DNA from: Chloroflexota bacterium | Lineage (GTDB): Bacteria > Chloroflexota > Anaerolineae > UBA1429 | DNA length: 15,666 bases | NCBI GenBank assembly: GCA_014360745.1 | Contig: JACIWY010000031.1 | Location: forward strand, 1-15,666 | Reading direction: 5' to 3' | Part shown: piece by piece, positions 1 to 6,861 of the stretch | Layout of the letters: every line of letters starts with the position of its first letter | How positions within the stretch are numbered: position 1 is the stretch's first letter | The notes under the pieces: model-generated | Seen by the model: the letters and a program-made list of their open reading frames with translations, nothing else | Database searches by the model: none | What the model was told of the DNA's origin: nothing | Position numbers and translations under genes: made by a program

Positions 1-2864
1 TGGTCAGCTTCGATCCCTACTACTTGGGCCTGTCGAGAGTATTGCACATCGACGCTTTGGCTACAGGGTTTATGCTCGTCTCCATCCTGGCCGCGTTGGT
101 CTATCTCCGCGGAGGCTCGCGCACCTATTGGGCCTTCTCGGCCATCGCGGGCGCGCTGGCAGCGCTTACCAAAACATACGGTTTGGTTGCGGTGCCCGCA
201 GTGGCCATTATGCTGGCCATCGGGCACCTGAAGCGCAGCTTTGCCAAGCCCGGAGAGCCCCGCAGACAAATGGGCGCCTTGCTCGGCGATGGCGCGATTT
301 GGGGGCTGGTGGCGGCAGGGGCCTTTGCCCTCCTATGGCCGGCCATGTGGAGCGCGCCCCTCAGAGCCTTGCGCACAATGGTGGGGTTGTCTTTGGAATA
401 CGCCACCAGCCCAGGGGATGCCACGGCCGCCTTTTTCCGAGGGCAACCGGTGACGGATGCGGGCCCTTTGTTCTACCCCACCGTTCTCCTTTTTCGCACA
501 ATGCCCCTGACCGTGGTCGGTCTAGTGCTGGCGCCCGTCGCCCTAGTTCTGGCGAGGCGGTTCGATCCTCTGCACAACGACGCACGTCGGGCGACGATGG
601 GTGGCATGCTCTTGCTGGGCTTGCTGCATCTGGCGCTAATCAGCTCAAGCGGCAAGAAATTCGATCGCTATGCGCTGCCCACGATGCTGGCCATGGACGT
701 CATCGCGGCGCTAGGGTTGGCGAGCGTTCTGGATCTCTTTGATGGGATCATCGGCTCGGGCGACAAGGAGACAACTCGACATCCGGCCAAGCTCTATCAG
801 GGGATCGCCTTGATGGCGGGGATCGCTCTGCAAACCGGCCTGCTGTTGGCCCCTTTGTTTCCGGCGTATTATCTGGCGGCCTACAACCCCTGCATCGGGG
901 GCCTTGCCGCGGCAGTGAATGTCTTGCCGATGGGCTGGGGAGAAGGTATAGAGCAAGCGGCGCGCTATTTATCCGCCCACCCGGATGCCCCACAGCTCAC
1001 CGTGGCCACCTGGGCTGTGGCTGGCTTGGCGCCCACCTTCCCGGGGCACATGGTCAAGCTGACGGCGCAGGACATCCCTCAGGCGGATTACGTCCTGCTC
1101 TATATCGGCGATGTGCAGCAAGGCGGGCCCCTGGTGGATCTTTTTTACAGTACTCAGAAGCCCGAATTTGTGGCTCACGTGGCGGGGATCGAATATGCCT
1201 GGCTCTACGCGAACGAATACCATCGCGCCCTGGGCCGCGAGATCGATCAAACGGCCGGCTCCGACGATCTGATCGTGCTGAGCGCCCCTTCGGCCTTTAC
1301 GCGCCATTATAAAGGGCGGTTACCCGTGGTGATCATCGATCAAGAGGAGGAAGCAGCAGTGGCCCAAGCTCTGGCCATGGCCGCGCCAGGACACAGGGAT
1401 TTGTTTTATGTCGAGTATACCGGCCACTCGGCGCGTGCGGAGGCGATTCGGCGACAACTGGCCCAGAACGCCCTCTGGTTATGGACCGAGCCCTTTCCCC
1501 TGGGTACCTACTCCCGCTACCGGCTGTCCGACCGCGCCCGCTTCCACCAAGTAGATGCCTCTATACGCCTCGAGGTCGCTTATGGGGAACAATTGGCGCT
1601 AGAGGGATATGGCCTATCGGACACGGTGGTGGAATACCGGCAGGCCTTGGGCCTGGGGCTGCGTTGGCGTGCGCTGCGCCCGCCCGATGCGGACTATCAT
1701 CTCTTTATCCATCTTCTCGACGAGCGGGGCGCCAAGTGGGGCCAATACGATGCACCATTGCGAGACGAGCTGGGGCAGGGCACCAGGCATTGGCTGCCGA
1801 ACGAAAGCCATACTGGCCGCTACACCCTCTCGCCAGAGCCGGGCATTCCCCCTGGGCGTTATCGGGTGGCGGTGGGGTTGTATAACCTGGCCGATATGAA
1901 ACGCTTGGAGGTTCGCGATGGGCGAGGTGAATCCGTCGCCGGGGCGTTCATCCTGGGCTCTGTCGAGGTCCTGCCTGCGACCATCCCGCCGGAGAGCGAC
2001 GCACTGGCCATCCCCCACCCTCTCTCTTTACGCTTGGGCCAGCAAGTCGAGATATTGGGATACGGCCTGTCCAATGAGCGACCGACCTCTGGGGAACGGG
2101 TGCGCGTCATGCTTTATTGGCGCTGCCTGGAAAGGATGGCTGCCGATTATGCTTTGACGCTGGAGCTGCGAACCGCCCTAGGGGAGCCCCTCGCCGGCTT
2201 TCAACCCGCGATAGGCGCGCCCGTCGGCGAGGGATACCCCACCTCGCGCTGGGCACCCGGCGATGTGCTACGTTATGCTCACGAGCTATCCATCCCGCCC
2301 GATGCCGAGAGCGGCACCTACGGGGTATACCTTAACCTGATAGACGCCGATCGGGGGCAGAGATTGGTCGCCCAAGATCTGCTGCTGGGCGAGCTGGCCG
2401 TTGAGCACCGCGAGCGACGCTTCGAGCCGCCACCGATCGCCCACCTTGAGCAAGCGACTCTGGGTGAGGACATCCGCCTCCTAGGATATGACCTCGAAGA
2501 GCCTCACGTCTCGCCAGGGGGAACCCTGCATCTGACATTGTACTGGCAGGCGCTCGGGCCGCCAGGGACGGATTATGTGGTCTTTACCCATTTGTTAGAT
2601 GGCAACGGTCTTGTGCGCGGACAAAAAGACGGTGTGCCGGTCGATGGGGAAAGACCGACGAGCGGCTGGATAAAGGGCGAGATCCTCATCGACCATTACG
2701 AAATTCAGGTAGATGAGGGGGCCACACCGGGCATCTATAGGTTAGAAATCGGTATGTACGATCCGACAAATGGCGAGCGACTTGAGGTGATCCTCCAGGA
2801 TGGCCGTATCGACCCCGATCGCCGCCTCTTATTGAACACCTCGGTCCGAGTGGGGGAAAGCTAA
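1..2864 (+). CDS. GT39-like membrane glycosyltransferase, C-terminal part (5' end outside window)
   Basis: The reading frame is open to the left edge. The TTG at 24 is an internal Leu codon, because in-frame codons before it read V-S-F-D-P-Y-Y, so the true start lies upstream. Residues are counted from that TTG. The opening D-P-Y-Y ... H-I-D-A-L matches the luminal loop seen in GT39/ArnT/PMT-type enzymes, which move sugars from a polyprenyl-phosphate carrier to a target outside the membrane. About seven to nine hydrophobic segments follow to residue ~290 (for example 12-30, 35-70, 91-110, 150-178, 190-209, 217-240, 258-285), with a KKFDRYALP motif at ~210-219 typical of the family. Residues ~290-510 form a soluble outside region, followed by three tandem beta-sandwich-like repeats to the end. 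Substrate and acceptor are not visible. The dtd gene begins 34 bases downstream on the same strand and may be cotranscribed. Confidence 0.85.
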   Translation, partial: VSFDPYYLGLSRVLHIDALATGFMLVSILAALVYLRGGSRTYWAFSAIAGALAALTKTYGLVAVPAVAIMLAIGHLKRSFAKPGEPRRQMGALLGDGAIWGLVAAGAFALLWPAMWSAPLRALRTMVGLSLEYATSPGDATAAFFRGQPVTDAGPLFYPTVLLFRTMPLTVVGLVLAPVALVLARRFDPLHNDARRATMGGMLLLGLLHLALISSSGKKFDRYALPTMLAMDVIAALGLASVLDLFDGIIGSGDKETTRHPAKLYQGIALMAGIALQTGLLLAPLFPAYYLAAYNPCIGGLAAAVNVLPMGWGEGIEQAARYLSAHPDAPQLTVATWAVAGLAPTFPGHMVKLTAQDIPQADYVLLYIGDVQQGGPLVDLFYSTQKPEFVAHVAGIEYAWLYANEYHRALGREIDQTAGSDDLIVLSAPSAFTRHYKGRLPVVIIDQEEEAAVAQALAMAAPGHRDLFYVEYTGHSARAEAIRRQLAQNALWLWTEPFPLGTYSRYRLSDRARFHQVDASIRLEVAYGEQLALEGYGLSDTVVEYRQALGLGLRWRALRPPDADYHLFIHLLDERGAKWGQYDAPLRDELGQGTRHWLPNESHTGRYTLSPEPGIPPGRYRVAVGLYNLADMKRLEVRDGRGESVAGAFILGSVEVLPATIPPESDALAIPHPLSLRLGQQVEILGYGLSNERPTSGERVRVMLYWRCLERMAADYALTLELRTALGEPLAGFQPAIGAPVGEGYPTSRWAPGDVLRYAHELSIPPDAESGTYGVYLNLIDADRGQRLVAQDLLLGELAVEHRERRFEPPPIAHLEQATLGEDIRLLGYDLEEPHVSPGGTLHLTLYWQALGPPGTDYVVFTHLLDGNGLVRGQKDGVPVDGERPTSGWIKGEILIDHYEIQVDEGATPGIYRLEIGMYDPTNGERLEVILQDGRIDPDRRLLLNTSVRVGES
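1561..2805 (+). repeat. Three tandem ~120-residue protein repeats in the GT39 C-terminus
   Basis: The encoded protein carries three diverged copies of one domain at about 1561-1921, 2017-2388 and 2440-2805. Each begins with a short strand ending in L-x-GY-x-L (LEGYGL, ILGYGL, LLGYDL). Each then has a hydrophobic strand with a Trp (LRWRAL, LYWRCL, LYWQAL), a D-Y segment, and in copies 1 and 3 the motif H-L-L-D-x-x-G with a following GQ-x-D. All end in a P-G-x-Y or S-G-T-Y strand and R-L. Copy 2 has lost the HLLD and GQ-x-D parts. Such immunoglobulin-like modules are expected to face the outside and may bind glycan or cell wall, which is inference. At DNA level the copies are strongly diverged. 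Confidence 0.8.
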
Positions 2865-2879
2865 AAGCCACGAAATTTT

Positions 2880-2889
2880 GGGGAGGGAG
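2880..2889 (+). promoter_or_regulatory. Ribosome binding site that sets the dtd start
   Basis: The purine block GGGGAGGGAG ends nine bases before the ATG at 2899. A longer frame from TTG 2878 has no upstream Shine-Dalgarno match and would add seven residues not found in DTD proteins, so ATG 2899 is preferred. Confidence 0.75.
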
Positions 2890-2898
2890 CAGATCGCT

Positions 2899-3369
2899 AT
2901 GCGAGCGGTGATCCAGCGCGTTACGCGAGGAACGGTCCGAGTGGGCGAGGAGATAGTGGGGCAGATTGGGCGCGGCCTGGTGATCCTTTTGGGAATCAAG
3001 GAAGGAGACACCGAAAAGGAGGCTGCCTGGCTGGCCGCCAAGATTGCCAACTTGCGCATCTTTGAAAAGGAGGGGCGCTTTGATCGTTCATTGCTAGAAG
3101 TGGATGGCGAGGCGCTAGTGGTTTCGCAATTCACCTTGTACGCCGATGCCCGCCGCGGCCGCCGGCCCAGCTTTAGCGATGCAGCCGCGCCCGAAGTGGC
3201 CGGGCCGCTGGTGGCGCGTTTCTGCCAGTTTCTGGCCCAAGAAGGGGTGCGCTCTGTGCAAACGGGGCGCTTTGGGGCCATGATGTTGGTGGAAATCTGG
3301 AACGACGGGCCGGTGACGATCTGGTTAGACAGCGATATCTCGCGGCGCGGGAACGTCAAAACGGCCTGA
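2899..3369 (+). CDS. dtd: D-aminoacyl-tRNA deacylase
   Basis: This 156-residue cytoplasmic enzyme hydrolyses D-amino acids (and Gly mischarged on tRNA-Ala) from tRNA, protecting translation from D-residues. The N-terminus MRAVIQRVTRGTV is the family signature. The catalytic S-Q-F-T-L-Y-A-D motif lies near residues 75-82, and the C-terminal N-D-G-P-V-T-I-W carries the Gly-cisPro element that gives chiral selection. Family members are usually ~145-150 residues; here a short polar tail (DSDISRRGNVKTA) follows. The start is ATG 2899 with a strong purine-rich ribosome binding site. It lies 34 bases after the GT39 gene, with no obvious functional link, and ends 18 bases before the 3' end of the convergent amidase gene. 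Confidence 0.97.
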   Translation: MRAVIQRVTRGTVRVGEEIVGQIGRGLVILLGIKEGDTEKEAAWLAAKIANLRIFEKEGRFDRSLLEVDGEALVVSQFTLYADARRGRRPSFSDAAAPEVAGPLVARFCQFLAQEGVRSVQTGRFGAMMLVEIWNDGPVTIWLDSDISRRGNVKTA

Positions 3370-3372
3370 GCT

Positions 3373-3409
3373 CACGGCAAACGAAATCTATGAAGAATCG
3401 TTCGCCGTG
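3373..3409. terminator. Inverted repeat between convergent dtd and amidase genes, possible two-way terminator
   Basis: Arms at 3373-3384 (CACGGCAAACGA) and 3398-3409 (TCGTTCGCCGTG) pair over 12 positions with a single A-C mismatch around a 13-base loop. The repeat begins four bases after the dtd stop and covers the last codons of the amidase gene. Read on the minus strand, TTTT lies about a dozen bases past the stem; on the plus strand there is no U-tract. The position between two convergent genes fits a bidirectional terminator, but the weak T-tracts make this tentative. Confidence 0.45.
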
Positions 3410-4464
3410 GAGAAATAAGCATCGATGGCCTCGGCATAGGCCAAGGCCAAGCGGCGCAGGGCGCGTCCATCCTTGAGCAGGGCCACTTCGCCGCGATGGG
3501 TGATAAAAAGCGTCTCGCTAAGCACGCCGGGCATTTCCGAAGGCCGGACGATGCGCTCGGTCTGGGGGCCCAGTAGGATCAAATGAGACCCGGGTTCGCC
3601 AGGCACTTGAAGCACCAGGTCATCCTGGACGCCGCGATCATGCACGTCGTGGCCCAGTTCGCGAAGCGCAGCCACGAGCTTTTCTTGGACCTGCTCTGCA
3701 AAGCGCAGACTGTCTGCACTAAAGGGTCGATCGGCGCAATAGTAGGTCACGGTGCCGCCCACATCCTCGGCAGGAGAACCATCGCGCCGGTAAAAGGCGT
3801 TCTGATGGATGGAGAGCAGCAGGTCGACCCCGGCCTTGTTGACGGCATCCACGCGGGCCTGCGCTTCGTCGACAAAATCCACAAGGCCATTGTCGTTTAC
3901 GTCTCGGCCTTCTTCCTCGTTCAGGGAATAGTCCCCATCGCGCACCATATAGACGCGATACCCCCGCTCAAGGAGCAATGTTTGCAGTTCCAGGGCAATG
4001 GCCAGGTTCACCTCGCTTTCGGTCAGGTCGAGCCGCCCGGCATCGTCGAGATGCACGGCGCCTAGATCGACGCCGCCATGCCCGGCATCAATGGCGATGA
4101 GCGGCCCAGGGGGAAAAGAGGGCGAGGGGCTGGGAGATGGCGTCCAAGAGGGGCGCGATGTCGCCGTAAAAGGCGAGATAGCCATCGTGGAGACCGCGCT
4201 TGGAGAAGGCTGCGGTGTCCACGTGGCCGAGGCCGTCGGCACCTTTGTAACGGTAAGCGTGGACGGCATTGGCAGCGTCGAGGTAGCCGGCGCACGCTGC
4301 ACAAGAACACCGCCCCCCCCTGCGCCACCCCTTCCATCGAGAGAGGAAACGTCAAGAGCCGCCCGCGGCGCAGAGGCCGACGAACAAGCGGCCAAAAAGC
4401 CGAGCATCAAACCGAGAAAACCACAAATGCGCCCCCTAACTCCGACGACCAAGTGGTAAATCAT
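3388..4464 (-). CDS. N-acetylmuramoyl-L-alanine amidase (Amidase_3), lipoprotein-like
   Basis: This 358-residue zinc amidase cuts the bond between MurNAc and the stem peptide in peptidoglycan. The N-terminus has a hydrophobic signal ending in L-A-A-C27, a good lipobox, so the enzyme is probably lipid-anchored on the outside. Residues ~35-118 are a low-complexity Thr/Ser/Pro-rich tether. The catalytic domain starts with I-A-I-D-A-G-H129-G-G and continues with T-E149-S-E-V-N-L, S-I-H220-Q-N and a late G-V-L-S-E-T-L-F, which supply the three zinc ligands and the catalytic Glu of the family. SIHQN replaces the commoner SIHAN. An extra acidic insert at ~183-200 looks like an EF-hand loop. It is the last gene of the minus-strand run, starting 15 bases after glgA, with only a weak GGGTTGG ribosome site. 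A run of eight G lies just after the signal. Confidence 0.93.
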   Translation of the reverse strand: MIYHLVVGVRGRICGFLGLMLGFLAACSSASAPRAALDVSSLDGRGGAGGGGVLVQRAPATSTLPMPSTLTVTKVPTASATWTPQPSPSAVSTMAISPFTATSRPSWTPSPSPSPSFPPGPLIAIDAGHGGVDLGAVHLDDAGRLDLTESEVNLAIALELQTLLLERGYRVYMVRDGDYSLNEEEGRDVNDNGLVDFVDEAQARVDAVNKAGVDLLLSIHQNAFYRRDGSPAEDVGGTVTYYCADRPFSADSLRFAEQVQEKLVAALRELGHDVHDRGVQDDLVLQVPGEPGSHLILLGPQTERIVRPSEMPGVLSETLFITHRGEVALLKDGRALRRLALAYAEAIDAYFSTANDSS

Positions 4465-4479
4465 GCGCCGGCCAACCCG

Positions 4480-5982
4480 CTAACCCACCCAACCCGTCTC
4501 ATAGCGCGGGTGTTCGCGGTGAGCCTGCCGAGCGAAATGATAGACGGTGATATAACGCCGGGCAGAAGCATCCCAGGAAAAATCGCGCTGCATACATTGC
4601 CTCTGCAGAGCGCGCCAACGCTCGTGCATATGATACACCTCGACGGCCCGGACGATGGCCGTATACATGGCTATGGGCTCATAGGCCACGAAGGAAAAGC
4701 CGGTGCCTTCGCCGCTACTGGGATCGTAATTATCCACCGTGTCGGCCAGGCCGCCGGTCGCGCGTACGATGGGCACACTGCCATAGCGCATGGCCAGCAT
4801 CTGCCCTAGGCCACAAGGCTCCAAGCGTGAGGGCATGAGAAACATATCGCTCCCGGCATATACCAAGCGTTCCAGTTTGTCATCGAAGGTGAGCCGCACG
4901 CCGATGCGGCCAGCGTAACGATTGGCGAACTCTTGCAACATGCTGTGATATTTAGGCTCGCCGACGCCGACCACGGCCAGTTGGAGATCGAGATGGGCCA
5001 TGATTGGCTCGACCATGGCGGTAAGCAGATCCAACCCCTTGGCATCCACCAAACGCGAGACCATGCCGATCAGGGGCACTTCGGCCACGTTCAACCCGAA
5101 CGCCTGCCGCAAAGCTGGCTTGTTGGCCGCACGTTTGTCGAGCGAGTCGGCGTCAAACCTGGCCGGGATGTGGGGATCGGTCGCCGGATTATACAACTCG
5201 GTGTCGATCCCGTTGAGAATGCCGAAAAGAGCATCGCGGCGATCGCGCAACAAAGGATCCAAACGCTCGCCATACTCAGGTGTGAGGATCTCTTTCGCGT
5301 AGCTCTGGCTCACCGTAGTGATGGCATCGGCGTAATAGATGCCGCGCCCCATCAGGTCGACCAGTTCTCCCAGGTCGGCAATCCCGGAATGATAGAGGAA
5401 GCCGAACTCGCGGATGCCGGCCACCTCCAGAACGCGGTAGCCAAAGATGCCCTGATGGGAAAGGCGATGGATGGTCAGCACCGTCGCCGTGTCCTTCAAA
5501 AGCGGGTCATCCCGATAGAGCGTGGATAGCCAGTTGGGCACGAGGGCCGTCTGCCAATCATGACAATGAATGACATCGGGCACCCAGCCAAAGCCCGGTT
5601 GGCGGATCATCTCCAGGGTCGCGCGAGGATAAAAGATAAAGGGATCGGGATCCTGGCCGTGTAAAGCGGCCATCCGCTGGCCAAAATAGCGCGGGTTATC
5701 CATCATATAGACCGGAATGCCTGCCGGCTCCTCGGCGTAATAGACGGTGACCGAGTCATGATGGCGGTTCATCGGCACCGGAAAGGCGGGCAAGACGGGA
5801 GACAGGCCAAAGCGTTCGATATCGATATGGCTGTAGCGGGGGATGGCCACGCGCACATCGTGCCCCAAGCGGCGCAACGCCCGGGCCAGGCCACTGATCA
5901 CATCGGCCACCTGGCCGGTTTTGACATAGGGCACTATCTCGGCGGCCATCATCAAGACGCGCAACGGGCGATCCTCAGTCAT
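4480..5982 (-). CDS. glgA: Glycogen synthase, GT5 family (ADP-glucose type)
   Basis: The protein has 500 residues, close to the usual ~480. GT5 synthases extend alpha-1,4-glucan from a nucleotide-glucose donor in the cytoplasm. The N-terminal half begins L-M-M-A-A-E-I-V-P-Y and includes H-C-H-D-W at 139-143. The C-terminal half has S-R-L-V-D-A-K-G-L-D-L, then S-R-L-E388-P-C-G-L-G-Q with the conserved catalytic-site Glu, then A-T-G-G-L-A-D-T-V. The normal K-x-G-G donor motif reads K21-T-G-Q24 here, which is unusual. ATG 5982 is chosen because AAAGGAG sits three bases upstream; an earlier in-frame ATG at 6042 would add 20 residues unlike the family. The start overlaps the end of the preceding small membrane protein gene by eight bases, implying translational coupling. 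No other glycogen genes are in view, and the donor sugar is inferred from the family. Confidence 0.92.
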   Translation of the reverse strand: MTEDRPLRVLMMAAEIVPYVKTGQVADVISGLARALRRLGHDVRVAIPRYSHIDIERFGLSPVLPAFPVPMNRHHDSVTVYYAEEPAGIPVYMMDNPRYFGQRMAALHGQDPDPFIFYPRATLEMIRQPGFGWVPDVIHCHDWQTALVPNWLSTLYRDDPLLKDTATVLTIHRLSHQGIFGYRVLEVAGIREFGFLYHSGIADLGELVDLMGRGIYYADAITTVSQSYAKEILTPEYGERLDPLLRDRRDALFGILNGIDTELYNPATDPHIPARFDADSLDKRAANKPALRQAFGLNVAEVPLIGMVSRLVDAKGLDLLTAMVEPIMAHLDLQLAVVGVGEPKYHSMLQEFANRYAGRIGVRLTFDDKLERLVYAGSDMFLMPSRLEPCGLGQMLAMRYGSVPIVRATGGLADTVDNYDPSSGEGTGFSFVAYEPIAMYTAIVRAVEVYHMHERWRALQRQCMQRDFSWDASARRYITVYHFARQAHREHPRYETGWVG

Positions 5983-6214
5983 GCTCTCCTTTCGGCCCAG
6001 GCTCAGATATGTCGGCCGGTTCCCAAGCGATGATGCGTGCACAGGCGCCGGCCAGCAAAATGCAGCCCACGACCAGCACGGCCCGTTGCCCCCCCGTCAG
6101 GGGGGCTTCCTCCGCGGCCCACAGCAAGATCAGCACCATACCGATGGCCAACGCCAACCAACTGACCAGAACGGGATGTCGGCCCATCAGACGGCGCAAC
6201 CTGTTCACCGGCAT
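5975..6214 (-). CDS. Small two-helix membrane protein, function unknown
   Basis: This encodes 79 residues from ATG 6214, which is preceded by AGGAGG three bases upstream (6218-6223). A frame reaching back to 6283 exists but would run deep into coaE and lacks such a site. The protein has a basic N-terminus (RLRR), a first membrane helix at ~14-33, a short loop with E-E-A-P-L-T-G-G-Q, a second helix at ~44-64, and an acidic/Pro-Gly tail (E-P-G-P-K-G-E-H-D). Both ends should be cytoplasmic, by the positive-inside rule. Its start overlaps the coaE stop by ten bases and its end overlaps the glgA start by eight, so it is embedded in the operon. I do not recognise the family; the clean hydrophobic pattern and good ribosome site support a real gene. 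A GC hairpin (6090-6105) falls in the loop codons. Confidence 0.75.
   Translation of the reverse strand: MPVNRLRRLMGRHPVLVSWLALAIGMVLILLWAAEEAPLTGGQRAVLVVGCILLAGACARIIAWEPADISEPGPKGEHD
5986..5992 (-). promoter_or_regulatory. Ribosome binding site that sets the glgA start
   Basis: On the minus strand AAAGGAG precedes the ATG at 5982 with a three-base spacer. It lies inside the last codons of the upstream small gene, supporting coupled translation, and it argues against the longer start at 6042. Confidence 0.7.
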
Positions 6215-6861
6215 TCGCCTCCTGTCGGCGATAAACGAGCGTGCCCGGCCGACACCGGTTTCACGCCGGGTATCCGATTCCAAGCGCGGACGACTTGCTG
6301 CCAGGTGGCGTCGAGGGTGGCAGAATTATCGATGACGACATCGGCCCGGGCCACTTTTTCCTCCGCAGGGGGCTGCGCGTCGATACGCAACTCGGCTTGT
6401 GCCCGGGTCAGGGAACGAGTCTCCATCAAGCGCCGCACCTGCTCTTGGTGAGAGGCGGTCACCACCCACACCGCGTCACAGTGACGATCCATGCCGGCCT
6501 CGATCAGCTTAATCGCCTCGACCACGGCCACCGGCGCGGTGCACGTCGCAAGGCGACGCAACGTCTCGGCAATGACCGCTGGATGGACGATCTGTTCCAA
6601 AGCGCGCAAGGCGGCGGCATCGGCAAAGACGATATCGCCCAGCGCCCGACGATCGATCCGCCCCTCCGCATCGAGCACGCCCGGACCAAAATGGGCGACG
6701 ATACGCCGCTGTACCTCCGTGCCCGGCCGCATCGCTTCATGGGCCAATTGGTCGGCATCGATCACGCAGGCGCCCAGCTCAGCCAACATGGCCGCAACGG
6801 TGCTCTTGCCGACGGCAATATTGCCGGTGAGCCCAATGACGTAAGGGTTAACTCGCCTCAC
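6205..6861 (-). CDS. coaE: Dephospho-CoA kinase
   Basis: This 218-residue cytoplasmic P-loop kinase catalyses the last step of coenzyme A synthesis, phosphorylating the 3'-hydroxyl of dephospho-CoA's ribose with ATP. The N-terminus holds I-G-L-T-G-N-I-A-V-G-K19-S-T, the Walker A loop (N-I-A-V in place of the commoner G-I-G-S). D-A-D-Q-L at ~36-40 and the H-P-A-V segment in the lid/CoA region follow. Near the C-terminus are Q-P-P-A-E-E-K and A-D-V-V-I-D-N, both typical of CoaE. Size is normal (~200-220). The start is GTG 6861; no better codon lies between it and the P-loop, and the gene overlaps the ABC-F stop by 14 bases. The ribosome site is weak, so expression probably depends on coupling to the upstream gene. 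Confidence 0.95.
   Translation of the reverse strand: MRRVNPYVIGLTGNIAVGKSTVAAMLAELGACVIDADQLAHEAMRPGTEVQRRIVAHFGPGVLDAEGRIDRRALGDIVFADAAALRALEQIVHPAVIAETLRRLATCTAPVAVVEAIKLIEAGMDRHCDAVWVVTASHQEQVRRLMETRSLTRAQAELRIDAQPPAEEKVARADVVIDNSATLDATWQQVVRAWNRIPGVKPVSAGHARLSPTGGECR

Noticed and set aside
24..26. TTG at 24 as the start of the GT39-like gene
   Set aside because: In-frame upstream codons encode family-like residues (F-D-P-Y-Y), the first helices of a GT-C protein are missing, and no ribosome site precedes it. The gene is truncated by the window edge.
4078..4809. A 243-codon plus-strand frame over the amidase and glgA 3' ends
   Set aside because: The product is Arg/Gly-rich low complexity from reading GC-rich DNA out of frame; both minus-strand genes here are well supported.
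6089..6105. GC hairpin (six C, GTCA loop, six G) considered as a terminator
   Set aside because: It lies inside the coding sequence of the small membrane protein between its two helices and has no T-run on either strand. It is most likely a by-product of Pro and Gly codons, though it could affect translation.
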